DNA of 64,000 bases from Desulfosporosinus youngiae DSM 17734 (lineage in GTDB: Bacteria; Bacillota; Desulfitobacteriia; Desulfitobacteriales; Desulfitobacteriaceae), in assembly GCF_000244895.1 (NCBI RefSeq), contig NZ_CM001441.1, forward strand, positions 2,934,226 to 2,998,225. Direction: 5' to 3'. A model generated the notes under the pieces. The model was given only the letters and a program-made list of their open reading frames with translations, made no database searches and was not told the origin of the DNA. The position numbers and the translations under genes were made by a program. Shown here piece by piece: positions 7,537 through 16,365 of the stretch. How positions within the stretch are numbered: the first letter of the stretch is position 1; every line of letters starts with the position of its first letter.

Positions 7537-9456
7537 ATGCCAAGACAATACAGAAGGAAAATCAATCTTAAACCCGGTGCTGATCAAGGGACAGATATAT
7601 CTCATAAAATGGCATCCTATCGTCAAAGCAACGAATTATACCGGGTATTAGTCGATCAAGCCGGTGTGGGCATCTTTGTAACTGATGGCGAATACCGCCT
7701 GATAAACATAAATTCCTGGCTCTGCTCAATGTTTGGCTATGCTGAGGAAGAACTCAGAGAGAAAAATTTCGTTGAGTTAATTGCTTCGGAAGGCCTGAAT
7801 AACGGGTATGAACTTGTTTCTAATCTTAAAGAAGGCAAGAAAATTATTGAAGAATTATGGTGCCGGTGCAAAGATAACTCTGTTTTCTTGTGTGAACTAA
7901 CCATTAATATGGTTCCCGGCGGCAGACTGCAAGGGATTGCCCGGGATATTACCAAATACAGGCAGACTGAACTGGCTTTAAAGGAAAGTGTGGCCCGCTA
8001 CCAGGCAGTGGTGGAAGATCAGATAGAACTTATCAGGCGTTTCCGGCCGGACGGTACCCTGACCTTTCTCAATAGTGCCTTCTGCAAATATTATGGTAAG
8101 GACATGAATGAATTGCTGGGCCACAATTTCATGGATTTATTTCCGGTGGAAGACCGGGAAACTGTCAAAGGGCAAATATTTTCCCTGAACAAGGATAACC
8201 CGGTGGCTATCGCTGAGCGCCGCTTTATCAGACCTAACGGCGAAGTTGTTTGGCAGCAGTGGACCAATAGGGCTGTCTTTAACGAGAGCGGGCAAATTGT
8301 TGAGTATCAATCCGTTGGCAGGGATATTACCAACCAAAAACAATTTGAGCAGCAGCTCAAACGAAGTGAAGCCAGGTTCAGGGCAATTGTCGAGGATCAG
8401 ATTGAACTGATCAGGCGGTTTAATACCGATGGAACCCTGACCTTTGTCAATGGCTCCTTCGGCAAATTTATCGGGCAGCCGGTGGAAGAAATTATCGGGC
8501 AAAATTTTACGACGTATATTCGTGCTGATGACCGGGAGGAAATCAGGAAAAAAGTTTACGCTTTGACCCCGGAAAACCCTGTTGTGGTTACGGAACCGAG
8601 ATTTGTTGACAATCAAGGCAAACTACATTGGACCCAGTGGGTGAACCGGGCTATCCTGAATGAGCATGGTGAAATCGTAGAATATCAGTCTGTGGGACGA
8701 GATATAACGGCCCAAAAAAAAGCGGAATTAAAGATTGCCGAAGCTAGAGAGGCAACTGAAAGGGCTTCCAGGGTTGCCACCCTGGCCGTTATCGGCGGAG
8801 GAATTGCTCACGAAATTAACCAGCCATTAAATGCCATTAAGGTTTTGGCAGAAACCATCCTCTATCTCTATAACTCCAGGAAAGAGGTGACTGGAGAAGA
8901 AATCATAAAAAATGTCACGAATATTTCCCGTCAGGTTGACCACATAGATTCCATAGTAAACCACTTGCGTTCCTTCCTTAAATACAGCCAGAGTTTTAAG
9001 TATGTACCCTGTGATATCAACGAAGTGGTGGAAAATTCCTTGTCCCTGGTCAATAACCAGATTTTATCACGGCGTATTAAAGTCATTAAAAAACTAGAGG
9101 CTGTTTTACCTGTCTGCGGCTGCTTTGTTCGTTTTGAGGAAGTTGTGTTAAACTTACTAATGAATGCAGTACAGGCCTTAGAACCCTATCAACAGGAACA
9201 AAAAGAAATCATAATCAGTACCTGGGCAGCAGACCAAAAAATCCACCTAACAGTTAGGGATAATGGACCAGGGATTGACCCGGAGATTGCTCAAAAAATA
9301 TTTGAACCCTTTTTTAGTACCAAGGATGCCGGCAGCTCAATGGGCCTGGGAATGTCCATCGTTCATTCCATTGTAATGTCTAGTAACGGAACGATTTCAG
9401 TCGCTAATAACCCCGGTGGCGGAGCGCTTATTCATATTACCTTTCCTAGTTGTTAA
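7537..9456 (+). CDS. Soluble triple-PAS sensor histidine kinase (NtrB/AtoS type)
   Basis: The 639-residue kinase has no membrane segment, so it senses a cytoplasmic signal. ATG 7537 has AAAGGAG ten bases upstream. It carries three PAS domains (about 30-140, 150-268, 276-393). The second and third are close copies: both open VEDQIELIRRF, share DGTLTF and end EIVEYQSVGRDIT or similar, so one arose by duplication. A HisKA dimerisation domain follows with the phospho-accepting His425 in GGIAHEINQP, then a HATPase domain with DNGPGIDPE and GLGMSIVHSIV. The family pairs with sigma-54 activators, and the next gene, 21 bp on, is one. The kinase probably controls the Ehr operon downstream. No haem, FAD or metal motif identifies the ligand. 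Confidence 0.93.
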   Translation: MPRQYRRKINLKPGADQGTDISHKMASYRQSNELYRVLVDQAGVGIFVTDGEYRLININSWLCSMFGYAEEELREKNFVELIASEGLNNGYELVSNLKEGKKIIEELWCRCKDNSVFLCELTINMVPGGRLQGIARDITKYRQTELALKESVARYQAVVEDQIELIRRFRPDGTLTFLNSAFCKYYGKDMNELLGHNFMDLFPVEDRETVKGQIFSLNKDNPVAIAERRFIRPNGEVVWQQWTNRAVFNESGQIVEYQSVGRDITNQKQFEQQLKRSEARFRAIVEDQIELIRRFNTDGTLTFVNGSFGKFIGQPVEEIIGQNFTTYIRADDREEIRKKVYALTPENPVVVTEPRFVDNQGKLHWTQWVNRAILNEHGEIVEYQSVGRDITAQKKAELKIAEAREATERASRVATLAVIGGGIAHEINQPLNAIKVLAETILYLYNSRKEVTGEEIIKNVTNISRQVDHIDSIVNHLRSFLKYSQSFKYVPCDINEVVENSLSLVNNQILSRRIKVIKKLEAVLPVCGCFVRFEEVVLNLLMNAVQALEPYQQEQKEIIISTWAADQKIHLTVRDNGPGIDPEIAQKIFEPFFSTKDAGSSMGLGMSIVHSIVMSSNGTISVANNPGGGALIHITFPSC

Positions 9457-9477
9457 TCAGCATGGAGGCGAGAAGCT

Positions 9478-10944
9478 GTGAAGATTTTACTTGTGGATGA
9501 TGAACGGGAGAGCAGGTCATTTTTAGCCAACTACTTAGCTCTCCAGGGTCATACTGTCATCGAATGTGATTCCGGAGAAGAAGCTTTGGAAGTTTACAAA
9601 GAGAACCGCTTTCAGATGGTATTATCAGACATAAAAATGTCCGGTATGTCGGGGATAGAACTGATCGAGGCCATTAAGTCCTTGGATATGGAACCCAAGG
9701 CAGACCTGGTGCTTTATACAGGTTTTGTTGACGTATCTCTGGCTATTTCCGCTTTAAGGGCAGGAGCTTATGATTATTTGACCAAGCCCATTAACTTTGA
9801 GGAATTAACCTCTATTCTGGAACGGGTTGAGGAACACCAGAACCTCTTGTACGAAAATAAAGTGCTGACGGAGCACTTTGATGAGAAGCTAAAAGAGGCC
9901 ACCAGGGACGCTGAACAGCAATTAACCCAGCTAAAGCAGCTGGTTGCTAAACAGGCCGGGCTTGAAACGATTGGGGTTTTCTCCGCTGAAATGAAAAACC
10001 TGGTCAAGCATGCTCAGCAATATCATACTGACCGCACGGTACCTGTCTTGATTCAAGGGGAAACGGGAGTGGGGAAAGAGGTTATCGCCAGGATCATCCA
10101 TTATGGAACTATGGAAACCCCCAGTCCCTTTGTCGATATAAACTGTGCCGCTATTTCCCCAACCTTATTTGAAAGTGAGCTCTTTGGTTACGAGGGCGGT
10201 TCTTTTACCGGGGGAGTGAACAAAGGGCAAAAAGGCAAATTTGACATTGCCGCCGGCGGCACTCTGTTTTTGGATGAAATCGTGGAATTGCCTTTGGAGC
10301 TGCAGGCTAAACTTCTCCGCGTCTTAGAAGAAAAAAGTTTCTATCGTGTCGGCGGCTTGAAAAAGATTAAAACGGATGTGCGGATTATTTGCACCGCAAA
10401 CCTGGACTTTGAAAAGCAAATTGAGGAAGGTATGTTCCGTAAAGATTTGTACTACCGGCTCAAAGTGGGGCGGATCTTAATTCCTCCCTTGCGTGAAAGA
10501 GCGGACGACATTCTGCCCCTCACCCTCATGTTTTTAACCGACTTCTCCAAACGCCGGGGTAAACATTTTAGCAGGATCAGTGAACCGGCTGCCAAGTTTC
10601 TCTTGTCCTATCAATGGCCGGGCAATGTACGGGAACTTCGCAACGCAATGGAATGGGTATCGTTTATGTTTGATGATGAAGAATTAAAATTAGAGCATCT
10701 CAGCAATCTAACTCCAAACGCTGCAGGTAATCTTACTCCCAAGGGTACAGGGGAGAAAACGGAAACCAAATCCTTACCGCCTGATCCAATTAATCTTGAC
10801 AAGCATATAGATGATCTGGTTGAGGAAGCCCTGAGAATATACAAGGGCAACAAAACAAAAGCCGCTCAACATTTGGGAATTTCAGTGCGAGCCCTTTACT
10901 ACCGTCTTGAAAGAATACAGAAAAACCTTGCCAGAAAGAATTAA
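9478..10944 (+). CDS. Sigma-54-dependent response regulator (NtrC family)
   Basis: GTG 9478 follows GGAGGCGAG. Residues 1-120 form a receiver domain (acidic pair D7/D8, phospho-acceptor about D51, Lys in YLTKPIN). A coiled linker (115-160) leads to the AAA+ sigma-54 activation domain, with Walker A GETGVGKE (about 194-201) and Walker B GTLFLDE (about 261-267). The sigma-54 contact loop reads GSFTGG instead of the usual GAFTGA but keeps the Phe and Thr. The C-terminus is a Fis-type helix-turn-helix (NKTKAAQHLGISVRALYYRL). It is the partner of the PAS kinase upstream and is followed at once by a terminator. The obvious target is the -24/-12 promoter at 11173. Confidence 0.94.
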   Translation: MKILLVDDERESRSFLANYLALQGHTVIECDSGEEALEVYKENRFQMVLSDIKMSGMSGIELIEAIKSLDMEPKADLVLYTGFVDVSLAISALRAGAYDYLTKPINFEELTSILERVEEHQNLLYENKVLTEHFDEKLKEATRDAEQQLTQLKQLVAKQAGLETIGVFSAEMKNLVKHAQQYHTDRTVPVLIQGETGVGKEVIARIIHYGTMETPSPFVDINCAAISPTLFESELFGYEGGSFTGGVNKGQKGKFDIAAGGTLFLDEIVELPLELQAKLLRVLEEKSFYRVGGLKKIKTDVRIICTANLDFEKQIEEGMFRKDLYYRLKVGRILIPPLRERADDILPLTLMFLTDFSKRRGKHFSRISEPAAKFLLSYQWPGNVRELRNAMEWVSFMFDDEELKLEHLSNLTPNAAGNLTPKGTGEKTETKSLPPDPINLDKHIDDLVEEALRIYKGNKTKAAQHLGISVRALYYRLERIQKNLARKN

Positions 10945-10952
10945 TGATCTTC

Positions 10953-11007
10953 CCCCCGCACCATCATTGTAAGTGTTCACTTATGAATGATGGTGCGGGG
11001 GATTTTT
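10953..11007 (+). terminator. Strong terminator after the kinase/regulator pair
   Basis: A 16-bp perfect stem (10953-10968 with 10986-11001) is followed by six T. It separates the regulatory genes from the Ehr operon, which then needs its own promoter. Confidence 0.93.
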
Positions 11008-11042
11008 TATATAAAACCATGCAATATTTTCATACCTATAAC

Positions 11043-11060
11043 AATAACGTATACGTCATT
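11043..11060. promoter_or_regulatory. Near-palindrome, candidate activator-binding site
   Basis: An exact 10-bp palindrome ACGTATACGT (11047-11056) extends to 18 bp with one mismatched pair. It lies about 113 bp upstream of the -24/-12 promoter, the usual distance for an enhancer site of a sigma-54 activator. Binding by the regulator encoded at 9478 is inference. Confidence 0.5.
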
Positions 11061-11172
11061 GCTAGCCTGCCCGGAAGATGATCGTTTTTTATCTGACTGA
11101 AAAGTCCATCTATTCTTGTAATCATGCGGGTTTAGCCCGTCGTTGAAAGAGACCGCAAGCAGCAAATAATAT

Positions 11173-11188
11173 AGGCATAGTTCTTGCT
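11173..11188 (+). promoter_or_regulatory. Sigma-54 (-24/-12) promoter for the Ehr operon
   Basis: AGGCATAGTTCTTGCT matches the consensus TGGCACGRNNNTTGCW with the invariant GG and GC exactly ten bases apart; three positions differ in the -24 box. It sits about 150 bp before the first Ehr gene and just after the gene for a sigma-54 activator. The gap 10945-11340 otherwise holds only the terminator and the palindrome. Confidence 0.75.
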
Positions 11189-11340
11189 AATTAATGCTAT
11201 ATAATGTCAAATCGTCCAACCATAAAGCAACTAAATAGTTGTCAGGGGAAGGAGCTGGCGAACTAGTGAAATAATTCCAAGTTGGTCTCATTATTTCTTA
11301 ACAAACCAATAAACAAACCAATCAATAGGTGGTGAATTTC

Positions 11341-13359
11341 GTGATAGAAACTATCTATCCGGTAATGCTGCTGCTGTTTACCGCAGGCATTTTAACGCCC
11401 ATCCTAACGAACAGCAGCCCAAAAGTAACGAACATTTTAGCTCACGGTTTATCCGTGTTAGGTTGTTTAGCCATTGTGGCCTGTTCAGTTGAAGTATTTA
11501 TTGCCGGTGGCGTAACGTTCACGTATGCTATGGGTCTGCCGGTTGGATCCTTAATCATCCGAATTGATAATTTATCTGCTTTTTTCTTGCTGGCCTTAGG
11601 AGTTGTAGGGACAGCGGCCAGTATCTACGCTCTCGGCTACAGCCGTGAGTTTTACAAGCAGCGTTTAGCACTAATGGCCGCACTTTATAACGGTTTTATC
11701 TTATCCATGGCCCTGGTACTAACCGTCAGCCAGGTGGCCTATTTCCTGATCGCCTGGGAGCTCATGACCGTAGTTTCTTTCTTCCTGGTCAACCATGAAT
11801 ATGAAAAGACAGCTAACACCCGTGCTGCCTATAAATACATATTGATGACCACCCTGGGTACAGTCTTTATTACAACGGCATTATTAATCCTTAGTATGAC
11901 GGTGCACAGTTTGGACTTCCAAATGTTCAAAGGTGCTTCCTTAACGAATACCCTGCGTAATACTGTTTTTTTCTGTGCCTTAATCGGTTTCGGTACCAAG
12001 GCAGGTGTGATCCCCCTGCACATTTGGCTGCCTGAAGCACACCCGGCGGCACCTAGCCATGTCTCGGCTCTGATGTCCGGTATTATGATCAAAACTGCGA
12101 TTTATGGCCTGTGCCGGTTTTACCTGGAGTTCTTAGGTGTCGGACCTGCCTGGTGGGGTGGGGTGGTTCTTTTCCTGGCCATTATCTCCTCAGTCCTGGG
12201 TGTATTATATGCCTTGATGCAGCACGACCTGAAGCGTCTGCTGGCGTATCACTCGGTAGAAAACATTGGTATCATCCTGCTTGGTATTGGCTCGGGTATG
12301 GTCTTCATGAGTACAAATCAGCCTGTCCTGGCGGGACTTGCTTTTGTGGCAGGACTTTACCACGTTTTTAACCACGCCGTCTTTAAATCTCTGCTCTTCC
12401 TGGGTGCCGGTTCTGTACTTTATGCAACCCATACAAAAGACATCGAACATCTGGGCGGATTGATTAAGAAAATGCCTTACACCGCAGTTTTCTTTCTGAC
12501 CGGAGCTGCTGCAATTTCAGCTTTGCCGCCACTTAATGGTTTCGTCAGTGAATGGCTGACCTATCAGTCACTTTTCTATTTACCCCAGGCTGTAACAGGG
12601 GTCATTCCTCGTTTAGGGTCTGTAATTCTGATTGCTTTGCTGGGATTAACGGGTGCCTTGGCCGCTGCCTGTTTTGTTAAGGCCTTTGGGGTAACCTTCC
12701 TGGCCAAGCCCCGCAGTAAACACGCGGAACAGGCCAAAGAAGTTCCCGGCACAATGCTGACCGGGATGGGCCTTCTGTCCTTAATGTGCTTGGCTTTGGG
12801 TGTTTGGCCCCAATGGATGCTCAACCTTTTACAGGGGGTTGTCTCCCAATCTGCTGGACTTAAGGTCAGTGGTCTGTTCAGCAATCATTGGTATGCCGCG
12901 GCATTCAACATCCCACAGGCCAATGGCGTCATCGCCATGCCGGTGGTCGCGGGTCTGCTGGTGGTTGGTCTGATCGCCGCTGTGCTGGTCTACAACTTCA
13001 ATGGTAAACCGAAAAATGTTGAGGGAGAAACCTGGACCTGCGGTATTATTCCCACTGCCCGGATGGAATACACTGCCACCGGTTTTGCCCAACCGGTTCG
13101 CCGAGCCTTTAAGGTTTTTCTCCGTTCCAAAGACGATGTTACTGCCGACAAAACCCTTAATCCCTATCACGGGGTTAAGATGAAAATGACAGTGGGGATC
13201 AGCTATTTAATTGACAGCTGGCTTTATCAACCGCTTAAAAAAGGAATCTTATTTTTAGTCAGCCGTGTCAAACCCCTGCAATCCGGTAATTTGCAGCATT
13301 ACATTGGTTATGTCCTGCTTGTAACGGTCGTTATTCTAATTCTGGGAGTGAGGTGGTAA
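11341..13359 (+). CDS. hyfB: HyfB-like proton-pumping membrane subunit (Mrp/NuoL family)
   Basis: This antiporter-like subunit of the membrane arm moves ions using redox energy. GTG 11341 is best placed behind AGGTGG; GTGs at 11329 and 11332 are alternatives. The protein has about 672 residues and some 14-16 hydrophobic helices. The family core is clear: IAWELMTVVSFFLVNHE with its conserved Glu, then GFGTKAGVIPLHIWLPEAHPA with the functional Lys, and a His-rich FVAGLYHVFNHAVFK helix. It resembles HyfB/HycC in length and in the C-terminal extension after residue 500. It heads the operon, and its stop lies two bases before the next start. Confidence 0.92.
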   Translation: MIETIYPVMLLLFTAGILTPILTNSSPKVTNILAHGLSVLGCLAIVACSVEVFIAGGVTFTYAMGLPVGSLIIRIDNLSAFFLLALGVVGTAASIYALGYSREFYKQRLALMAALYNGFILSMALVLTVSQVAYFLIAWELMTVVSFFLVNHEYEKTANTRAAYKYILMTTLGTVFITTALLILSMTVHSLDFQMFKGASLTNTLRNTVFFCALIGFGTKAGVIPLHIWLPEAHPAAPSHVSALMSGIMIKTAIYGLCRFYLEFLGVGPAWWGGVVLFLAIISSVLGVLYALMQHDLKRLLAYHSVENIGIILLGIGSGMVFMSTNQPVLAGLAFVAGLYHVFNHAVFKSLLFLGAGSVLYATHTKDIEHLGGLIKKMPYTAVFFLTGAAAISALPPLNGFVSEWLTYQSLFYLPQAVTGVIPRLGSVILIALLGLTGALAAACFVKAFGVTFLAKPRSKHAEQAKEVPGTMLTGMGLLSLMCLALGVWPQWMLNLLQGVVSQSAGLKVSGLFSNHWYAAAFNIPQANGVIAMPVVAGLLVVGLIAAVLVYNFNGKPKNVEGETWTCGIIPTARMEYTATGFAQPVRRAFKVFLRSKDDVTADKTLNPYHGVKMKMTVGISYLIDSWLYQPLKKGILFLVSRVKPLQSGNLQHYIGYVLLVTVVILILGVRW

Positions 13360-13361
13360 GC

Positions 13362-14258
13362 ATGTCAGTATTGTTCATGCTCTTACAGGTGGTTGTGCTG
13401 GCAATGCTGGCTCCTTTGGTAGCCGGTGTGATCAAAAATACCAAGGGCAAAATGCAAAGCAGAAGGGGACCCGGTTACTTTCAGGTTTACTACGACCTAC
13501 GAAAATTCTTCAAAAAAGATAATGTATTTTCTCCCACAGTATCCTGGATTTTCAAAGCAGCCCCCTATATTTATTTTGCCACAGCCCTGGGAGCGGCAGC
13601 CTTAGTACCGACTCTCCTGTTTGACCGGGGTTTGCACTATGATAACATCTTTGTCTTGATCTACATGCTGGGACTAGGCAGGTTCTTTCTGGCCCTGGCC
13701 TCCCTGGATGCAGGCAGTACCTTTGGCGGGATGGGTGGTTCCCGGGAAATGTTCATTAATATTCTGGTGGAGCCTGTGCTGATGCTGACCTTGTTAACTG
13801 TGGCTATGCGGGCCAATGGCACGGTCATGTCGCAAATGGCCAGCGCCTCAGCATCTTCCGGAATTTCCCTGTCGGCCATCCTGGCAGCCATCGCCTTTCT
13901 GATTCTTACTGTGGCTGAAACCGGACGTATCCCGGTGGACAACCCGGATACTCACCTGGAATTAACCATGGTTCACGAAGGGATGGTCTTAGAGTATTGC
14001 GGGCGCTCAGTTGGTTTGATCTTTTGGGGTTCCGCTCTTAAGCAGCTGGTCACCATCTTGCTGATGGTCAACTTCTTTCTGCCCTGGAACCCTGCCGGCA
14101 GTCTGCCGCCCGTTGTTTGGCTGATCCTTAAGGTCTTGGTAATTGCTGTTGTCCTGGCCGGTATTGAAACCAGTACCAATAAGATGCGTCTGTTCAGATT
14201 GCCAGGATTGCTGACCGCAACCGGCTGCTTATCACTGCTGGCGATCATCGCCATGTAG
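13362..14258 (+). CDS. hyfC: HyfC/NuoH-like membrane subunit
   Basis: This 298-residue protein has about eight helices and anchors the soluble arm and shapes the quinone-like cavity in the NuoH/HycD family. ATG 13362 lies behind GAGGTGG. Family marks include GKMQSRRGPGYFQVYYDLRKFFKK near the N-terminus and AETGRIPVDNPDTHLELTMVHEGMVLEYCGR (about residues 186-218), the conserved acidic loop facing the NuoB/NuoD subunits. That loop's Glu and Asp residues are intact, so the coupling machinery is conserved even though the catalytic subunit is altered. Confidence 0.92.
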   Translation: MSVLFMLLQVVVLAMLAPLVAGVIKNTKGKMQSRRGPGYFQVYYDLRKFFKKDNVFSPTVSWIFKAAPYIYFATALGAAALVPTLLFDRGLHYDNIFVLIYMLGLGRFFLALASLDAGSTFGGMGGSREMFINILVEPVLMLTLLTVAMRANGTVMSQMASASASSGISLSAILAAIAFLILTVAETGRIPVDNPDTHLELTMVHEGMVLEYCGRSVGLIFWGSALKQLVTILLMVNFFLPWNPAGSLPPVVWLILKVLVIAVVLAGIETSTNKMRLFRLPGLLTATGCLSLLAIIAM

Positions 14259-14275
14259 TAAGGAGGGAAAGATTA

Positions 14276-14890
14276 ATGACACTATTGACAGTCCTGCTTT
14301 TAGCCGGTGCGATCCTGTTAACCAGGGTATCCTCTCTACGGACTGCTGTGGGTATCTTAGGATTCCAGTCGGTGATTGTGGCTCTGGCTTGTTTGATATT
14401 CGGTCTTAAGACCGGGGAATTTCATATGTATATCGCCGCAGTGCTGACGGCGGTCATTAAAGTTGGGTTAATTGTTTATTCTCTGTGGAGGGTTACCTTG
14501 CAATTAAAACATGAAAGGGAAATTGCTAACTTCAACGTCTCTTTCCTCCTGGCCATTCTGGCGATCATCGTTTCCTACGGGTTTGTGAATAAAGTATTGC
14601 CCCATATGGCGGGAGAAACCTTGGGAGCAGCCATCGCCTTAACGATGATTGGTCTCTTGATGATCATCGCCCGGTCTCAGGCCATTATGCAGGTTGTCGG
14701 TCTAATAACCATGGAGAACGGACTGTACCTTTTAGGTTTATCCATTACCAAAGGTTTACCGCTGATCATCGAGATGGGTATCTTCTTTGATATTCTGGTT
14801 GCTGTGGTTGTGTTGGTAATTCTCACTCATAGACTTAAGTACTCCTTTGAGACCACCGACACCAGCATCTTAAACGAGTTAAAGGGGTGA
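14276..14890 (+). CDS. hyfE: HyfE-like membrane subunit
   Basis: The protein has 204 residues and about six membrane helices. ATG 14276 follows AAGGAGGGAAAG. The sequence resembles HyfE, with NuoK-like character in the second half (TMENGLYLLGLSITKGLP, conserved Glu in a helix). Charged residues in helices (Lys in TAVIKVGLIVYSLW, Glu in MENGLYL) could take part in the proton path. It ends just before the next coding region. Confidence 0.88.
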   Translation: MTLLTVLLLAGAILLTRVSSLRTAVGILGFQSVIVALACLIFGLKTGEFHMYIAAVLTAVIKVGLIVYSLWRVTLQLKHEREIANFNVSFLLAILAIIVSYGFVNKVLPHMAGETLGAAIALTMIGLLMIIARSQAIMQVVGLITMENGLYLLGLSITKGLPLIIEMGIFFDILVAVVVLVILTHRLKYSFETTDTSILNELKG

Positions 14891-14895
14891 TATCG

Positions 14896-16359
14896 ATGTT
14901 CGAGTTGATCTTAGCGGCCTTAGTGCTGCCTATTGTCATAGGGTTAATTACCCTGCCGCAAAAGAAACTTGCCGCAATCCGCTATACCAATCTGGCAGGG
15001 AGCGCCTTAACCAGTGGTATTATCCTGGCGATCATCGGCAAGATAACGGAAATTAAAGTATTTAGCAGCGAGTTTCTGTATGTGGACTACCTGAGTGCTG
15101 TACTCCTTTTAGTGGTAGCTCTGCTGACCTTTACCGCCACCTTATTTTCCCTGCCTTATATGGAGAAGGAAGTAAAAGAAGGACATGCCACGGAAAAGAT
15201 GATTCCCCGCTATTATGCCCTGCTTAACTTGTTTACCTTTGCCATGGTGAGCGTTCTGGTTGTAGGGAACCTAGGTCTGATGTGGGTGGCTGTGGAAGGC
15301 ACAACTCTGGCTTCTGCGCTGCTGGTGGCCTTCTATTTTAACCGTTCTGCCCTGGAAGCAGCCTGGAAGTACGTCATGATTTGCACGGTAGGTATTTGTT
15401 TAGCCTTGCTGGGTACTATGATTCTCTATTATGCCCAGGTTAATGCCGGTGGCGAGACCCAGGCTCTGAATTGGCTCTACCTGAAGCAAATCAGTCACAC
15501 CCTTAATCCTGCCATTGTAAAATTAGCCTTTGTCTTCATCTTGATTGGTTACGGTACCAAAGCCGGTCTGGCCCCCATGCATACCTGGCTGCCGGACGCC
15601 CACAGTCAGGCTCCCTCGCCGGTCAGCGGTCTTTTATCCGGTGCGCTTTTGAGCTGTGCTTTTTACGCATTGATTCGCAACGTCATTATTATCCAAGGAA
15701 CCATTGGTACGGAATTTATTCATACGGTGCTTCTCGGACTGGGTATTCTGTCGATCATGCTGGCCATACCCTTTGTCTTGATACAGCATGATGTTAAACG
15801 ATTGCTGGCCTATTCGTCCGTCGAGCACATGGGGATTATCGCCATCGGTTTCGGGATTGGCAGCCACCTGGCAGTGTATGCAGCACTGCTGCACATCATT
15901 AACCACGCCATAGCCAAGTCGGCTCTATTTTATCTGGTCGGTATCATTAGCCAGGAGTATAAAACCAGAAACATTAAAGAGATTCAAGGAATTGCCCGGG
16001 TTATGCCCGCCGTAGCCACTATGTTCATGATTGGCATCCTAGCCATCACAGGGACACCTCCGCTAAACATCTTTATTAGTAAGTTCTTGCTGATTAACGC
16101 CATGTTCGAGAGCAAAATGTGGCTCCTGGGTGGTTTAACCCTCCTGTTGCTGGTGGGCGTCTTTGCCGGTTTGATGAACTACGCCTTAAAGATGACCTTC
16201 AGCAGTGTTCCCGAAAAAATGAAGCGGGCCAATGTTTCGCCAGTCGCTCTAACCGCCATTGGTCTTTCCATCTGCCTGCTGATAATCGGCGGACTTTACC
16301 TGCCACCGTTTCTAAGCGAAATCTTAACCAAAGCGGCAGACATTGTGATAGGAGGTTAA
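14896..16359 (+). CDS. hyfF: HyfF-like proton-pumping membrane subunit
   Basis: This is the second antiporter-like subunit of the operon, shorter (487 residues) than HyfB and without its C-terminal extension. ATG 14896 has AAAGGGG upstream; a GTG at 14887 overlaps the previous stop and is less likely. Family signatures include the Glu in LMWVAVEGTTLASALLVAF, the Lys in GYGTKAGLAPMHTWLPDAHSQAPSPVSGLLSG and the AALLHIINHAIAKSALF helix. There are about 13-14 helices. Two such subunits mean up to two or more ion channels per complex. Confidence 0.91.
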   Translation: MFELILAALVLPIVIGLITLPQKKLAAIRYTNLAGSALTSGIILAIIGKITEIKVFSSEFLYVDYLSAVLLLVVALLTFTATLFSLPYMEKEVKEGHATEKMIPRYYALLNLFTFAMVSVLVVGNLGLMWVAVEGTTLASALLVAFYFNRSALEAAWKYVMICTVGICLALLGTMILYYAQVNAGGETQALNWLYLKQISHTLNPAIVKLAFVFILIGYGTKAGLAPMHTWLPDAHSQAPSPVSGLLSGALLSCAFYALIRNVIIIQGTIGTEFIHTVLLGLGILSIMLAIPFVLIQHDVKRLLAYSSVEHMGIIAIGFGIGSHLAVYAALLHIINHAIAKSALFYLVGIISQEYKTRNIKEIQGIARVMPAVATMFMIGILAITGTPPLNIFISKFLLINAMFESKMWLLGGLTLLLLVGVFAGLMNYALKMTFSSVPEKMKRANVSPVALTAIGLSICLLIIGGLYLPPFLSEILTKAADIVIGG

Positions 16360-16365
16360 GGAACC

